The notes under the pieces: generated by a model | The model's database searches: none | What the model was told of the DNA's origin: nothing | Seen by the model: the letters and a program-made list of their open reading frames with translations, nothing else | Program-made: the position numbers and the translations under genes | Shown here: in pieces, positions 1-5,930 of the stretch | Layout: every line of letters begins with the position of its first letter | How positions within the stretch are numbered: position 1 is the first letter of the stretch | DNA from: Bacteroidia bacterium | GTDB taxonomy: Bacteria; Bacteroidota; Bacteroidia; NS11-12g; UBA9320 | NCBI GenBank assembly: GCA_013042025.1 | Contig: JABDQY010000169.1 | Span: forward strand, 1 to 6,015 | Direction: 5' to 3' | DNA: 6,015 nucleotides

Positions 1-2
1 GG

Positions 3-62
3 ATTATTTTTAGATATACCTACGAGTGGGTATATTCTCCCAAAAATGGAAACTACAGATAA
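3..62 (+). CDS. possible 3' end of an upstream + strand gene (partial, unidentified)
   Basis: The frame starting at base 3 is open from the window edge to a TAA at 60-62 and would encode about 19 residues ending YSPKNGNYR. Its codons (AGA, GGA, AAA, AAT) resemble those of the window's clear genes, and a convergent gene ending here would fit the layout beside the - strand gene that ends at 99. The other frames give competing readings: frame 2 stops at 11-13, and frame 1 stays open to 211-213, antisense to the neighbour. I do not recognise the tail and assign no function. Support is weak because only 60 bases are visible. Confidence 0.3.
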   Translation: MIFRYTYEWVYSPKNGNYR

Positions 63-74
63 TCAGTTACATAC

Positions 75-98
75 AAAAAAATATTCCCAAAATGGGAA
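75..98 (-). terminator. intrinsic terminator of the FAD-dehydrogenase gene
   Basis: Read on the - strand, a 6-bp perfect stem (TTCCCA / TGGGAA, bases 98-93 and 89-84) with a 3-base loop is followed by TA and then seven T (81-75). The hairpin begins directly after the stop codon at 101-99, so termination is tightly coupled to the end of the gene. On the + strand there is no T-run after the hairpin, so it should work only for the - strand transcript. Confidence 0.75.
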
Positions 99-1484
99 CT
101 ATCTCCAGATTTTATTCGGATTAAGTATGTTTTTAGGGTCAAAAACAGCCTTGATACCCTTCATGATGTCAATGTTTATAGGAGATAACGCTTCATTGAT
201 ATACTTTTTTTGAACGAATCCGATGCCATGTTCGCCACTTATAGTTCCACCAAACTCTTTACATTTTCTGAAGATTTTGCGAATTCCTTCTTCCAAATGT
301 TTACCTGTCCATTTTTCGTCAGTCATTTCCCCTTTTAGAATATTAATATGCAAATTCCCATCACCAGCATGTCCGTAACACACCGTCTCAAAACCATATT
401 CTTGTCCGATATCCTTAACTGCAATCATCAATTCTGGTAAGTAGGCTCGTTTTACAACTGTGTCTTCTTCTTTATAAATGCTATGACTTTTAACTTTCTC
501 ACCGATGCTTCTGCGAATAGTCCATAATTTTTCTTTCTGTTCTGCAGTATCTGCAAATTGAACCTCTATGACATTTGCATCTTCTAAAACATTATTAATG
601 TGTTCACAATCAGCAAATAGTTTTTCCATATCATTACCATCAACTTCAATTAGCAAGTAAGCTTTTGTTTCTTCTTCTACTATGAAGGATATATTATCAC
701 TACGATCCAACACATAATGCACCGCGGAACTTTCCATCAATTCCAAAGCACTTGGTTCAATTCCTTGAATAAACAATTGTGGTACAATCTTACATGCGTC
801 GTGAATACTTCTAAATTTTGCAAGAAGAAGTAAATCGTGTTTTGGCATTGGAAGTAGTTTGAAAACTATCTTAGTTACAACACCTAGGGTGCCTTCGCTT
901 CCTATTATAAGCTGTGTTAAGTTGTAGCCAGTGCTATTCTTTAAAGTGTCTGCACCAGTCCAAATTACTTCTCCGCTGGGCAATACAACCTCTAGGTTAA
1001 GAACATAATCTTTGGTTGTGCCATATTTTAACGCTTTGGGTCCACCACTGCTATGTGCGATATTGCCACCTAAAAAACAACTTCCTTTACTGGCAGGGTC
1101 TGGAGGATAGAATAAGCCTTTTTCTTTTGCAGCTTCTTGAAATGTTTCATTTATAACTCCGGATTCTACTGTAGCTTGAAAATTCTCTTCATCAATGGAA
1201 AGAATTCTGTTGAATTTGTGCATGGATAATGATACTCCTCCGCAAACGGGCAAACTTCCACCGCTTAATCCGGTTCCAGCACCTCGTGGTGTTACTGGAA
1301 TTTCGTGAGTATTGCAAAACGATAGAATAGCGGAGACGTCTTCAACAGATTTTGGTATTGCTACTACATTAGGAAGAAAGGAAAGATCTTCTGTATAATC
1401 ACTTGCACAATTTTCAAGATCAGAAGTTTTAGTAGAAATTATTTCATTTCCCATTAAGTTTTTAAGTTGTTCTATCCAATCCAT
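99..1484 (-). CDS. FAD-linked 2-hydroxyacid dehydrogenase, GlcD/D-lactate dehydrogenase family
   Basis: This 461-residue flavoprotein should oxidise a D-2-hydroxyacid such as D-lactate or glycolate to the 2-keto acid and pass electrons to an acceptor such as the quinone pool. The N-terminal FAD-binding domain (PCMH/FAD_binding_4, about residues 35-210) has the pyrophosphate-binding loop PRGAGTGLSGG at 66-76 and IGSEGTLG at 194-201. The C-terminal FAD-oxidase_C domain (about 215-460) has GHAGDGNLH (H372, H379) and SGEHGIG (E418, H419), which supply the divalent-metal and catalytic site in this family, and ends with DPKNILNPNKIW. There is no signal peptide or membrane helix, so it is cytosolic or peripheral. 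The length is normal for a single-subunit GlcD-like enzyme; no GlcE, GlcF or lactate permease gene is adjacent. Residues 340-347 read EDTVVKRA, with K345 where I recall proline in many relatives. The exact substrate is not settled: D-lactate, glycolate and D-2-hydroxyglutarate enzymes share all these motifs. Confidence 0.92.
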   Translation of the reverse strand: MDWIEQLKNLMGNEIISTKTSDLENCASDYTEDLSFLPNVVAIPKSVEDVSAILSFCNTHEIPVTPRGAGTGLSGGSLPVCGGVSLSMHKFNRILSIDEENFQATVESGVINETFQEAAKEKGLFYPPDPASKGSCFLGGNIAHSSGGPKALKYGTTKDYVLNLEVVLPSGEVIWTGADTLKNSTGYNLTQLIIGSEGTLGVVTKIVFKLLPMPKHDLLLLAKFRSIHDACKIVPQLFIQGIEPSALELMESSAVHYVLDRSDNISFIVEEETKAYLLIEVDGNDMEKLFADCEHINNVLEDANVIEVQFADTAEQKEKLWTIRRSIGEKVKSHSIYKEEDTVVKRAYLPELMIAVKDIGQEYGFETVCYGHAGDGNLHINILKGEMTDEKWTGKHLEEGIRKIFRKCKEFGGTISGEHGIGFVQKKYINEALSPINIDIMKGIKAVFDPKNILNPNKIWR

Positions 1485-1508
1485 TCAAGAAATCTGTTAA
1501 TATTGAAG

Positions 1509-1516
1509 CAAATTTA
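1509..1516 (-). promoter_or_regulatory. candidate -7 box for the FAD-dehydrogenase gene
   Basis: On the - strand this reads TAAATTTG, a full match to the Bacteroidota -7 consensus TAnnTTTG. It lies 25-32 bases upstream of the ATG at 1484, which would leave a leader of roughly 15-20 bases. No convincing TTTG/TTG -33 element is visible at the expected 19-21-base spacing, where the DNA is already inside the divergent peptidase gene. An 8-base match in AT-rich DNA can occur by chance, so confidence is moderate. Confidence 0.4.
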
Positions 1517-1522
1517 TCTAAG

Positions 1523-3700
1523 ATGAGAAACTTACTTTTATTAGTATTGATAAGCTGTACACTATTTACTTACAGTCAGAAAAGAGATATTGAGCTTTCC
1601 GACATTTGGGCTTCTGGTACTTTTTATCCAAAGACAATTAATGGATTTGTGAATCTAAATGATGGCAAAAGCTATGTTGTTCAAGAGCAAAATGAAGAGG
1701 GCTATTCTGTAATTAATCAATACGATTATAAAAGTGGCGACTTAGTAAAGGAACTCTTTACCTGCAAGGGAATTGTAAGCAGTTCTAGTGAAGAAATTAA
1801 AAGGTTTAATACCTATCACTTTAGCGAAGATCAATCCACTATACTTGTCACATTTAATTCTGAAGCTATTTATCGTCATTCAACGAGAGACGAATTTGTA
1901 GTATTTGATATAGCCAACAAGATGCAAATAGGTAACACCAAAAGAGGTAAAGTTCGATATCCAAGGCTTAACCCAACTGGAGATAAAGTCGCATATGTTC
2001 AGGATAACAATTTGTATGTGTTGGATCTCATAAAAGCGAAAACAAAGAAAATTACGAAAGATGGTGAATATAACAAGATTATAAATGGCGGTGTTGACTG
2101 GGTGTATGAAGAAGAATTTAGTATGAGCCGCGGTTTTGAATGGAATGTGGATGGAACAAAGATTGCTTTTTACAAATTTGATGAAAGTGAAGTTAAAGAG
2201 TGGGTTATGCCCATATATGGAGACCTGTATCCAGAGCAATACAAGTTCAAATATCCAAAAGCTGGAGAGGCTAATAGTGTGGTGAAGGTATTTGTTGCAG
2301 ATGCAAAATCTGGGAAATGTAAAGAAGTAGCGTTAGGAAGTGAAAATGATCAATATCTTCCTAGAATTAAATGGACAACAAATCCAGATATACTTTCTGT
2401 GCAACGATTAAACCGCCTTCAGAATAAATGGGAGTTATTAATGGTTAATGGAACTGTGGTGAGCGAATCATTGATGGAAACCAGTAAATATTATGTTGAT
2501 ATCACAGATGAGGTATTCTTTTTAAAAGATGGTAAACATATGATTGTTAGTAGTGAACAAGATGGAAATAAGCACTTATATTTTCATAAATTGGAAGGTC
2601 CTCAGATTTACCAAATTACCAATGGAAACTGGGAAGTAGATAAGGTTTTAGGTGTAGATGATAAAAATGAATTAATCTATTTTACTTCTACAGAGGTGTC
2701 TCCAACCGAAAGGCATATTTATTCAATCAATTTTCAAGGAAAAGATAAAAAACGGTTGTCAACTGAAAGTGGATGGCACACAGCTAAATTTAGCAATGAT
2801 TATTCGCTTGCATTGCATAGCTATACAACTGCTTCCACTCCCCATCAATATGTTATCAGAGATAATTCGTGGAGCACAATAAGAGAAGTTGAAACCAATG
2901 AAGATTTCACTAAGAGAATGGAGGAATTTAACCTCAGTAATATCACATTTGATGAACTAGATGCTAATGGAACAAAGCTGAACTATTGGATGATTAAACC
3001 GCATGATTTTGACAAAGCGAAGAAATATCCGTTGATGATGCACGTGTATGGAGGACCTGGTTCTCAAACGGTTAAAAACAGTTTTGGGTATAGCAATACC
3101 TATTGGCACCAAATGTTGGCTAACAAGCACGACATAATAATTGTATCAGTAGACAACAGAGGAACAGGGGCAAGAGGAGAGGAGTTTAAAAAGATGACAT
3201 ATAAGCAATTGGGTAAGTATGAAACAAAGGACCAAATTGCAGCGGCTAAAACATTAGGTGCACTTAGTTACATAGATAGTGAACGAATTGGAATATGGGG
3301 GTGGAGCTACGGAGGATATATGAGTAGCCTGTGCTTAGCAAAAGGTAATGATGTGTTTAAAATGGCTATAGCTATAGCACCAGTGTCAAATTGGAGATTC
3401 TATGATAATGTATATACAGAACGATTTATGGCATTACCAAAAGATAATGCAAGTGGTTATGATGATAACTCACCAATCAACTTTGTAAAAGACATTAAAG
3501 GAAAGTATTTAATCGTTCATGGAACTGGTGATGACAACGTTCACTTTCAAAACAGTGTAATGATGGTTGATGAAATGATAAAGAATAATGTAGAATTTGA
3601 TTCAGAGTTTTATCCGAATAAGAATCATGGAATATATGGAGGATTTACACGATATCATTTATACAATAGAATGACCAATTTTATACTTGAAAATTTGTAA
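1523..3700 (+). CDS. dipeptidyl-peptidase IV-like S9 family serine peptidase, secreted
   Basis: A 725-residue prolyl-oligopeptidase-clan enzyme that should cut N-terminal dipeptides, usually X-Pro or X-Ala, from peptides. Residues 1-18 form a signal peptide with likely cleavage TYS|Q19; the LISC string at 9-12 also resembles a lipobox. The beta-propeller domain (about 60-460) carries the YRHS motif with R118 and DWVYEEE with the double glutamate E197/E198, which bind the substrate amino terminus in human DPP4 (R125, E205, E206). The C-terminal alpha/beta-hydrolase domain (about 470-725) has VYGGPG with oxyanion Y509, the nucleophile elbow GWSYGG (S595), YDNVYTER (627-634, S1 pocket), HGTGDDNVHF (D670, N672) and NKNHG (H702). 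The triad is S595/D670/H702; the Asp-His distance of 32 residues equals that in human DPP4. The length is normal and nothing is missing. The ATG at 1523 is chosen because the signal peptide starts right there; there is no clear ribosome-binding site. The peptide transporter gene follows 48 bp downstream. Confidence 0.96.
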   Translation: MRNLLLLVLISCTLFTYSQKRDIELSDIWASGTFYPKTINGFVNLNDGKSYVVQEQNEEGYSVINQYDYKSGDLVKELFTCKGIVSSSSEEIKRFNTYHFSEDQSTILVTFNSEAIYRHSTRDEFVVFDIANKMQIGNTKRGKVRYPRLNPTGDKVAYVQDNNLYVLDLIKAKTKKITKDGEYNKIINGGVDWVYEEEFSMSRGFEWNVDGTKIAFYKFDESEVKEWVMPIYGDLYPEQYKFKYPKAGEANSVVKVFVADAKSGKCKEVALGSENDQYLPRIKWTTNPDILSVQRLNRLQNKWELLMVNGTVVSESLMETSKYYVDITDEVFFLKDGKHMIVSSEQDGNKHLYFHKLEGPQIYQITNGNWEVDKVLGVDDKNELIYFTSTEVSPTERHIYSINFQGKDKKRLSTESGWHTAKFSNDYSLALHSYTTASTPHQYVIRDNSWSTIREVETNEDFTKRMEEFNLSNITFDELDANGTKLNYWMIKPHDFDKAKKYPLMMHVYGGPGSQTVKNSFGYSNTYWHQMLANKHDIIIVSVDNRGTGARGEEFKKMTYKQLGKYETKDQIAAAKTLGALSYIDSERIGIWGWSYGGYMSSLCLAKGNDVFKMAIAIAPVSNWRFYDNVYTERFMALPKDNASGYDDNSPINFVKDIKGKYLIVHGTGDDNVHFQNSVMMVDEMIKNNVEFDSEFYPNKNHGIYGGFTRYHLYNRMTNFILENL

Positions 3701-3723
3701 TTCATTTAAAAAATCTATTTTTA
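3694..3723 (+). promoter_or_regulatory. candidate promoter for the peptide transporter gene
   Basis: TTTG at 3694-3697 (overlapping the last codons of the peptidase gene) and TATTTTTA at 3716-3723 are spaced by 18 bases. This resembles the Bacteroidota promoter pattern TTTG-N19-21-TAnnTTTG, with one mismatch in the -7 box (final A for G) and slightly short spacing. Transcription would start near 3730, about 20 bases before the ATG at 3749. No terminator separates the peptidase gene from the transporter gene, so this may add to read-through rather than replace it. Confidence 0.3.
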
Positions 3724-3748
3724 CCAAAAATTAAAATAACATATATAT

Positions 3749-5275
3749 ATGAGTGAAGAAGTAATAATGGAAGAACACAAAGACGACCAGTGGCCTGATT
3801 CGATGGAAGGTCAGCCTAAAGGTCTGATGACCCTATTTTTCTCAGAGATGTGGGAGCGTTTTTGCTACTACGGAATGAGAACTTTATTGACTTTATTTTT
3901 AGTGAAATCACTTATGAAAGGGGATGCTGAAGCTTCTCTTATTTATGGTGCATATACAGGATTAGTGTATGCTGCTCCGATTCTAGGAGGTAAATTGGCT
4001 GATAAATTCTTAGGATACCGTTATGCGGTAATGCTAGGAGCTGTTCTTATGGCTATCGGAGAATTTTTAATTCTTGGTGGTACTGAGCATATGCTTTTAA
4101 TTGGAATGGGTGCCTTAATTATCGGGAATGGATATTTTAAAGCGAATATTTCTACAATCGTTGGAAAACTATACAAAGACAATGACCCAAGGAGAGATTC
4201 TGGATTTACTATTTTCTACATAGGTATAAATATTGGTGCCTTACTTGCAACTACCATCGTTGCTTTTGTAGGTGAAACTTACGGTTTTAAATATGGATTT
4301 GGTCTAGCGGGTATTGGTATGTTAGCCGGTCTTTTAATCTTTTGGGCTGGAAGAAACAACTATGCTGCAGCTCCAGGTTTGGATTTTCATGAAGCTGGTA
4401 AGGCTAAAGCATTTGGACCATTTAATTGGATACAAGTTATAACTGTTGGCTCACTTGCCCTTATACCTTTATGTTACTTGCTAATTCAAAATAACAGTTT
4501 GATGGACTACATTCTTGTAGGTTTGTTCTTGTTTATTTCTTATTCAATGATAAGTGCAGGTTCTAAGGAAGATGCTAAAGAAAAGGTTGGAATATGGAGA
4601 GATAGAATGATAGCTCTTGTAATCTTTATGGTTATTAATATTGCTTTCTGGGCTTGTTTTGAGCAAGCTGGAACTTCGTTAACCTTATTTGCAGATAGAA
4701 ACGTAGATAGAGGAATATTTGGATGGGAAATGCCAGCCAGTATGACTCAGTTTTTTAATCCTTTCTTCATTATAACATTCGGTTCTTTATTCTCGGTAAT
4801 GTGGGTGAAGCTTGCTAAAATTGGCAAGAATCCAAGTATTCCAATGAAGTTTGCCTTTGGTATTACTCAGTTGGCATTAGGTTTCTTAATTACACAAGTA
4901 GGATATCAATTTGTTAATGAAGCTTATCAAGTACCTCTGTTAACTTTGGTATTCTTATATATGCTCCATACTACTGGAGAATTATTCTTGTCACCAATTG
5001 GATTATCAATGGTAACTAAGCTTTCTCCTAAAAATATGGCAGGAACTGCGATGGGTGCATGGTTCTTAAGTTTTGCAATTGCAAACTACGTTGGAGGTAA
5101 AATTGCTACACTTACAGGTGGTCACGGAGATTCTGGGCAAGCATTGACTGCTGCACAAGGTCTTGAAAAATATACGAGTGTTTTCTCTAATATTGGTTTT
5201 GTATTATTGGCTATTGCAATAATTATTATGCTTGCAAACAAGCCTCTGAAAAAATTAATGCATGGGGTTGAATAA
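3749..5275 (+). CDS. proton-coupled oligopeptide transporter, POT/PTR2 family
   Basis: A 508-residue inner-membrane major-facilitator transporter that should import di- and tripeptides with protons. In the first helix the family signature ExxERFxYYG is complete (E33, E36, R37, Y40-Y41-G42). The second region has GNGYFKANIS (126-135) with K131, matching the functional lysine of helix 4, and FYIGINIG (156-163) is the second PTR2 signature. WACFEQAGTSL (301-311) and GELFLSPIGL (410-419, E411) match the helix 7 and helix 10 binding-site motifs. Hydrophobic segments fit 12 core helices plus the two extra helices (about 227-269) usual in bacterial POTs. The length is normal. The ATG at 3749 gives a hydrophilic N-tail before helix 1; the Met at residue 7 is an alternative. 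A run of five AT repeats (3741-3750) ends in the start codon. The gene probably works with the upstream peptidase, whose products are transporter-sized peptides. Transport of other small solutes, as in some POT relatives, cannot be excluded. Confidence 0.95.
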   Translation: MSEEVIMEEHKDDQWPDSMEGQPKGLMTLFFSEMWERFCYYGMRTLLTLFLVKSLMKGDAEASLIYGAYTGLVYAAPILGGKLADKFLGYRYAVMLGAVLMAIGEFLILGGTEHMLLIGMGALIIGNGYFKANISTIVGKLYKDNDPRRDSGFTIFYIGINIGALLATTIVAFVGETYGFKYGFGLAGIGMLAGLLIFWAGRNNYAAAPGLDFHEAGKAKAFGPFNWIQVITVGSLALIPLCYLLIQNNSLMDYILVGLFLFISYSMISAGSKEDAKEKVGIWRDRMIALVIFMVINIAFWACFEQAGTSLTLFADRNVDRGIFGWEMPASMTQFFNPFFIITFGSLFSVMWVKLAKIGKNPSIPMKFAFGITQLALGFLITQVGYQFVNEAYQVPLLTLVFLYMLHTTGELFLSPIGLSMVTKLSPKNMAGTAMGAWFLSFAIANYVGGKIATLTGGHGDSGQALTAAQGLEKYTSVFSNIGFVLLAIAIIIMLANKPLKKLMHGVE

Positions 5276-5288
5276 AGGTTGAAATAAA
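5266..5288 (+). repeat. imperfect tandem repeat across the transporter stop codon
   Basis: GGTTGAATAAA (5266-5276) is followed at once by GGTTGAAATAAA (5277-5288); the two copies differ by one inserted A. The first copy contains the TAA stop of the transporter gene. The pair lies 12 bases ahead of the terminator stem. It may be a small local duplication without function. Confidence 0.6.
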
Positions 5289-5299
5289 GAATTTAATAG

Positions 5300-5332
5300 A
5301 AATCCATTCGCTACGGCGAATGGATTTTTTTT
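5300..5332 (+). terminator. strong intrinsic terminator with C(UACG)G tetraloop, just upstream of the antiterminator gene
   Basis: A perfect 12-bp stem (5300-5311 with 5316-5327) is closed by the loop UACG within C-G, a member of the very stable UNCG tetraloop class. The 3' arm runs into an uninterrupted T tract through 5332, the first T of which can pair. It ends the transporter transcript 25 bases after its stop codon. It is unusual in that the next gene on the same strand starts only 10 bases after the T tract, leaving no room for a separate promoter after it. Confidence 0.93.
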
Positions 5333-5342
5333 ATAAGATTGT

Positions 5343-5849
5343 ATGAAGGAGAATACCTGGAAGGTTGTATATATTGCTAGCAGACAAGAAAAGAAAGTCG
5401 CACAGAAACTAGCGTTGCTTAATATCGAGTGCTTTCTTCCTTTGTACAAAAAGCTAAGTCAATGGAGCGATCGTAAGAAATGGGTTGAAGTACCATTGTT
5501 CAACGGTTATCTGTTTGTAAGACCCATTGATTCACAACGCGAGAAGGTACTAGAGCAATCTGGAGTTGTGGCATATGTGCGTTATAATGGTGAAGATGCT
5601 AAGGTACAAGATGATGAGATTGAGGTTATTAAAACTGTTTTAATCTCCGGATACTCTTTAGAAACAATCAATACACCTGATGATTTTGAGTTAGGTGAAT
5701 CAGTAATGGTGAATGAAGGTCCGCTTAAGGGGCAAAAAGTAGATATCATTAGGAGAAATAATGAAGAGGAATTTTTAGTGAGTTTCGACACTTTAGGTCA
5801 AAGTATTAAAATTTCATTACCCTATCACATTTTTAGAAAGACAAATTGA
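5343..5849 (+). CDS. UpxY-type NusG-like transcription antiterminator
   Basis: A 168-residue specialised NusG paralogue. Such proteins bind RNA polymerase and let it read through terminators in long surface-polysaccharide operons. The NGN domain (about residues 4-105) starts with WKVVYIASRQEKKVA and contains FLPLYKKLSQWSDRKK (31-46) and PLFNGYLFVR (51-60), the typical pattern of UpxY proteins. A linker leads to a KOW domain (about 116-142) with the core LGESVMVNEGPLKGQ. The length matches the family (about 160-180). The start at 5343 places the NGN domain at the expected distance, and no Shine-Dalgarno sequence is seen. Upstream is a strong terminator at 5300-5332; downstream, after 81 bp, is a polysaccharide-type nucleotide-sugar dehydrogenase, which fits a polysaccharide-locus regulator. 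No upxZ-like gene follows, unlike in Bacteroides capsule loci. Housekeeping NusG is unlikely because of the QWSDRKK-type motif and the context. Confidence 0.92.
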   Translation: MKENTWKVVYIASRQEKKVAQKLALLNIECFLPLYKKLSQWSDRKKWVEVPLFNGYLFVRPIDSQREKVLEQSGVVAYVRYNGEDAKVQDDEIEVIKTVLISGYSLETINTPDDFELGESVMVNEGPLKGQKVDIIRRNNEEEFLVSFDTLGQSIKISLPYHIFRKTN

Positions 5850-5864
5850 GCAGTAATTGTGGGT

Positions 5865-5909
5865 ATTTTTAAATAATCGAGTCCTATAAATCGGAGATTA
5901 TTTAAAAAT
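5865..5909. repeat. perfect 14-bp inverted repeat in the leader between antiterminator and dehydrogenase genes
   Basis: The arm atttttaaataatc (5865-5878) is exactly complementary to gattatttaaaaat (5896-5909). The 17-base spacer can extend the stem with TCC (5882-5884) pairing GGA (5893-5895), leaving a 3-base bulge and an 8-base loop. No proper T tract follows (only TT at 5910-5911), so it is not a classical intrinsic terminator. It could be a pause or leader RNA hairpin, or a DNA operator for a dimeric regulator. The right arm ends 21 bases before the probable TTG start of the next gene. Confidence 0.8.
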
Positions 5910-5930
5910 TTGCATCAAATAATTACTCAT

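Noticed and set aside
14..35. Inverted repeat ATATACC/GGTATAT with an 8-base loop near the left edge
   Set aside because: The 7-bp stem has only two G-C pairs, has no T tract, and falls inside the possible coding tail; no role can be supported.
1..213. Frame 1 stays open on the + strand from the window edge to 211-213
   Set aside because: Most of it is antisense to the well-conserved C-terminus of the dehydrogenase. A gene tail ending earlier (60-62) is more plausible.
1880..2239. 119-codon open frame on the - strand inside the peptidase gene
   Set aside because: It is fully antisense to the conserved propeller-domain coding sequence (including the YEEE region), is rich in Phe/Ile/His as expected of a reverse shadow, and has no recognisable motif.
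3365..3378. Perfect palindrome GCTATAGCTATAGC
   Set aside because: It lies inside the peptidase gene and simply encodes alternating Ala-Ile; the family has small/hydrophobic residues here, so a regulatory site is not needed to explain it.
3707..3723. Small hairpin taaaaa/ttttta between the peptidase and transporter genes
   Set aside because: The 6-bp stem is all A/T with no G-C pairs, too weak for a terminator, and easily produced by chance in this AT-rich gap.
3741..3750. Five AT dinucleotide repeats ending in the transporter start codon
   Set aside because: Too short to suggest phase variation by slippage; treated as part of an AT-rich leader.
5255..5449. 64-codon open frame on the - strand over the transporter end and antiterminator start
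   Set aside because: It crosses the terminator hairpin and the conserved NGN coding start; its composition follows from reading these backwards.
5582..5791. 69-codon open frame on the - strand inside the antiterminator gene
   Set aside because: It is antisense to the linker and KOW coding sequence; it is Ser/Thr-rich with no motif or start signal.
5854..5861. TAATTGTG as a possible -7 box for the dehydrogenase gene
   Set aside because: It has one mismatch to TAnnTTTG, and the only upstream partner is a TTTT at 5831-5834; matches this weak are frequent in this composition.
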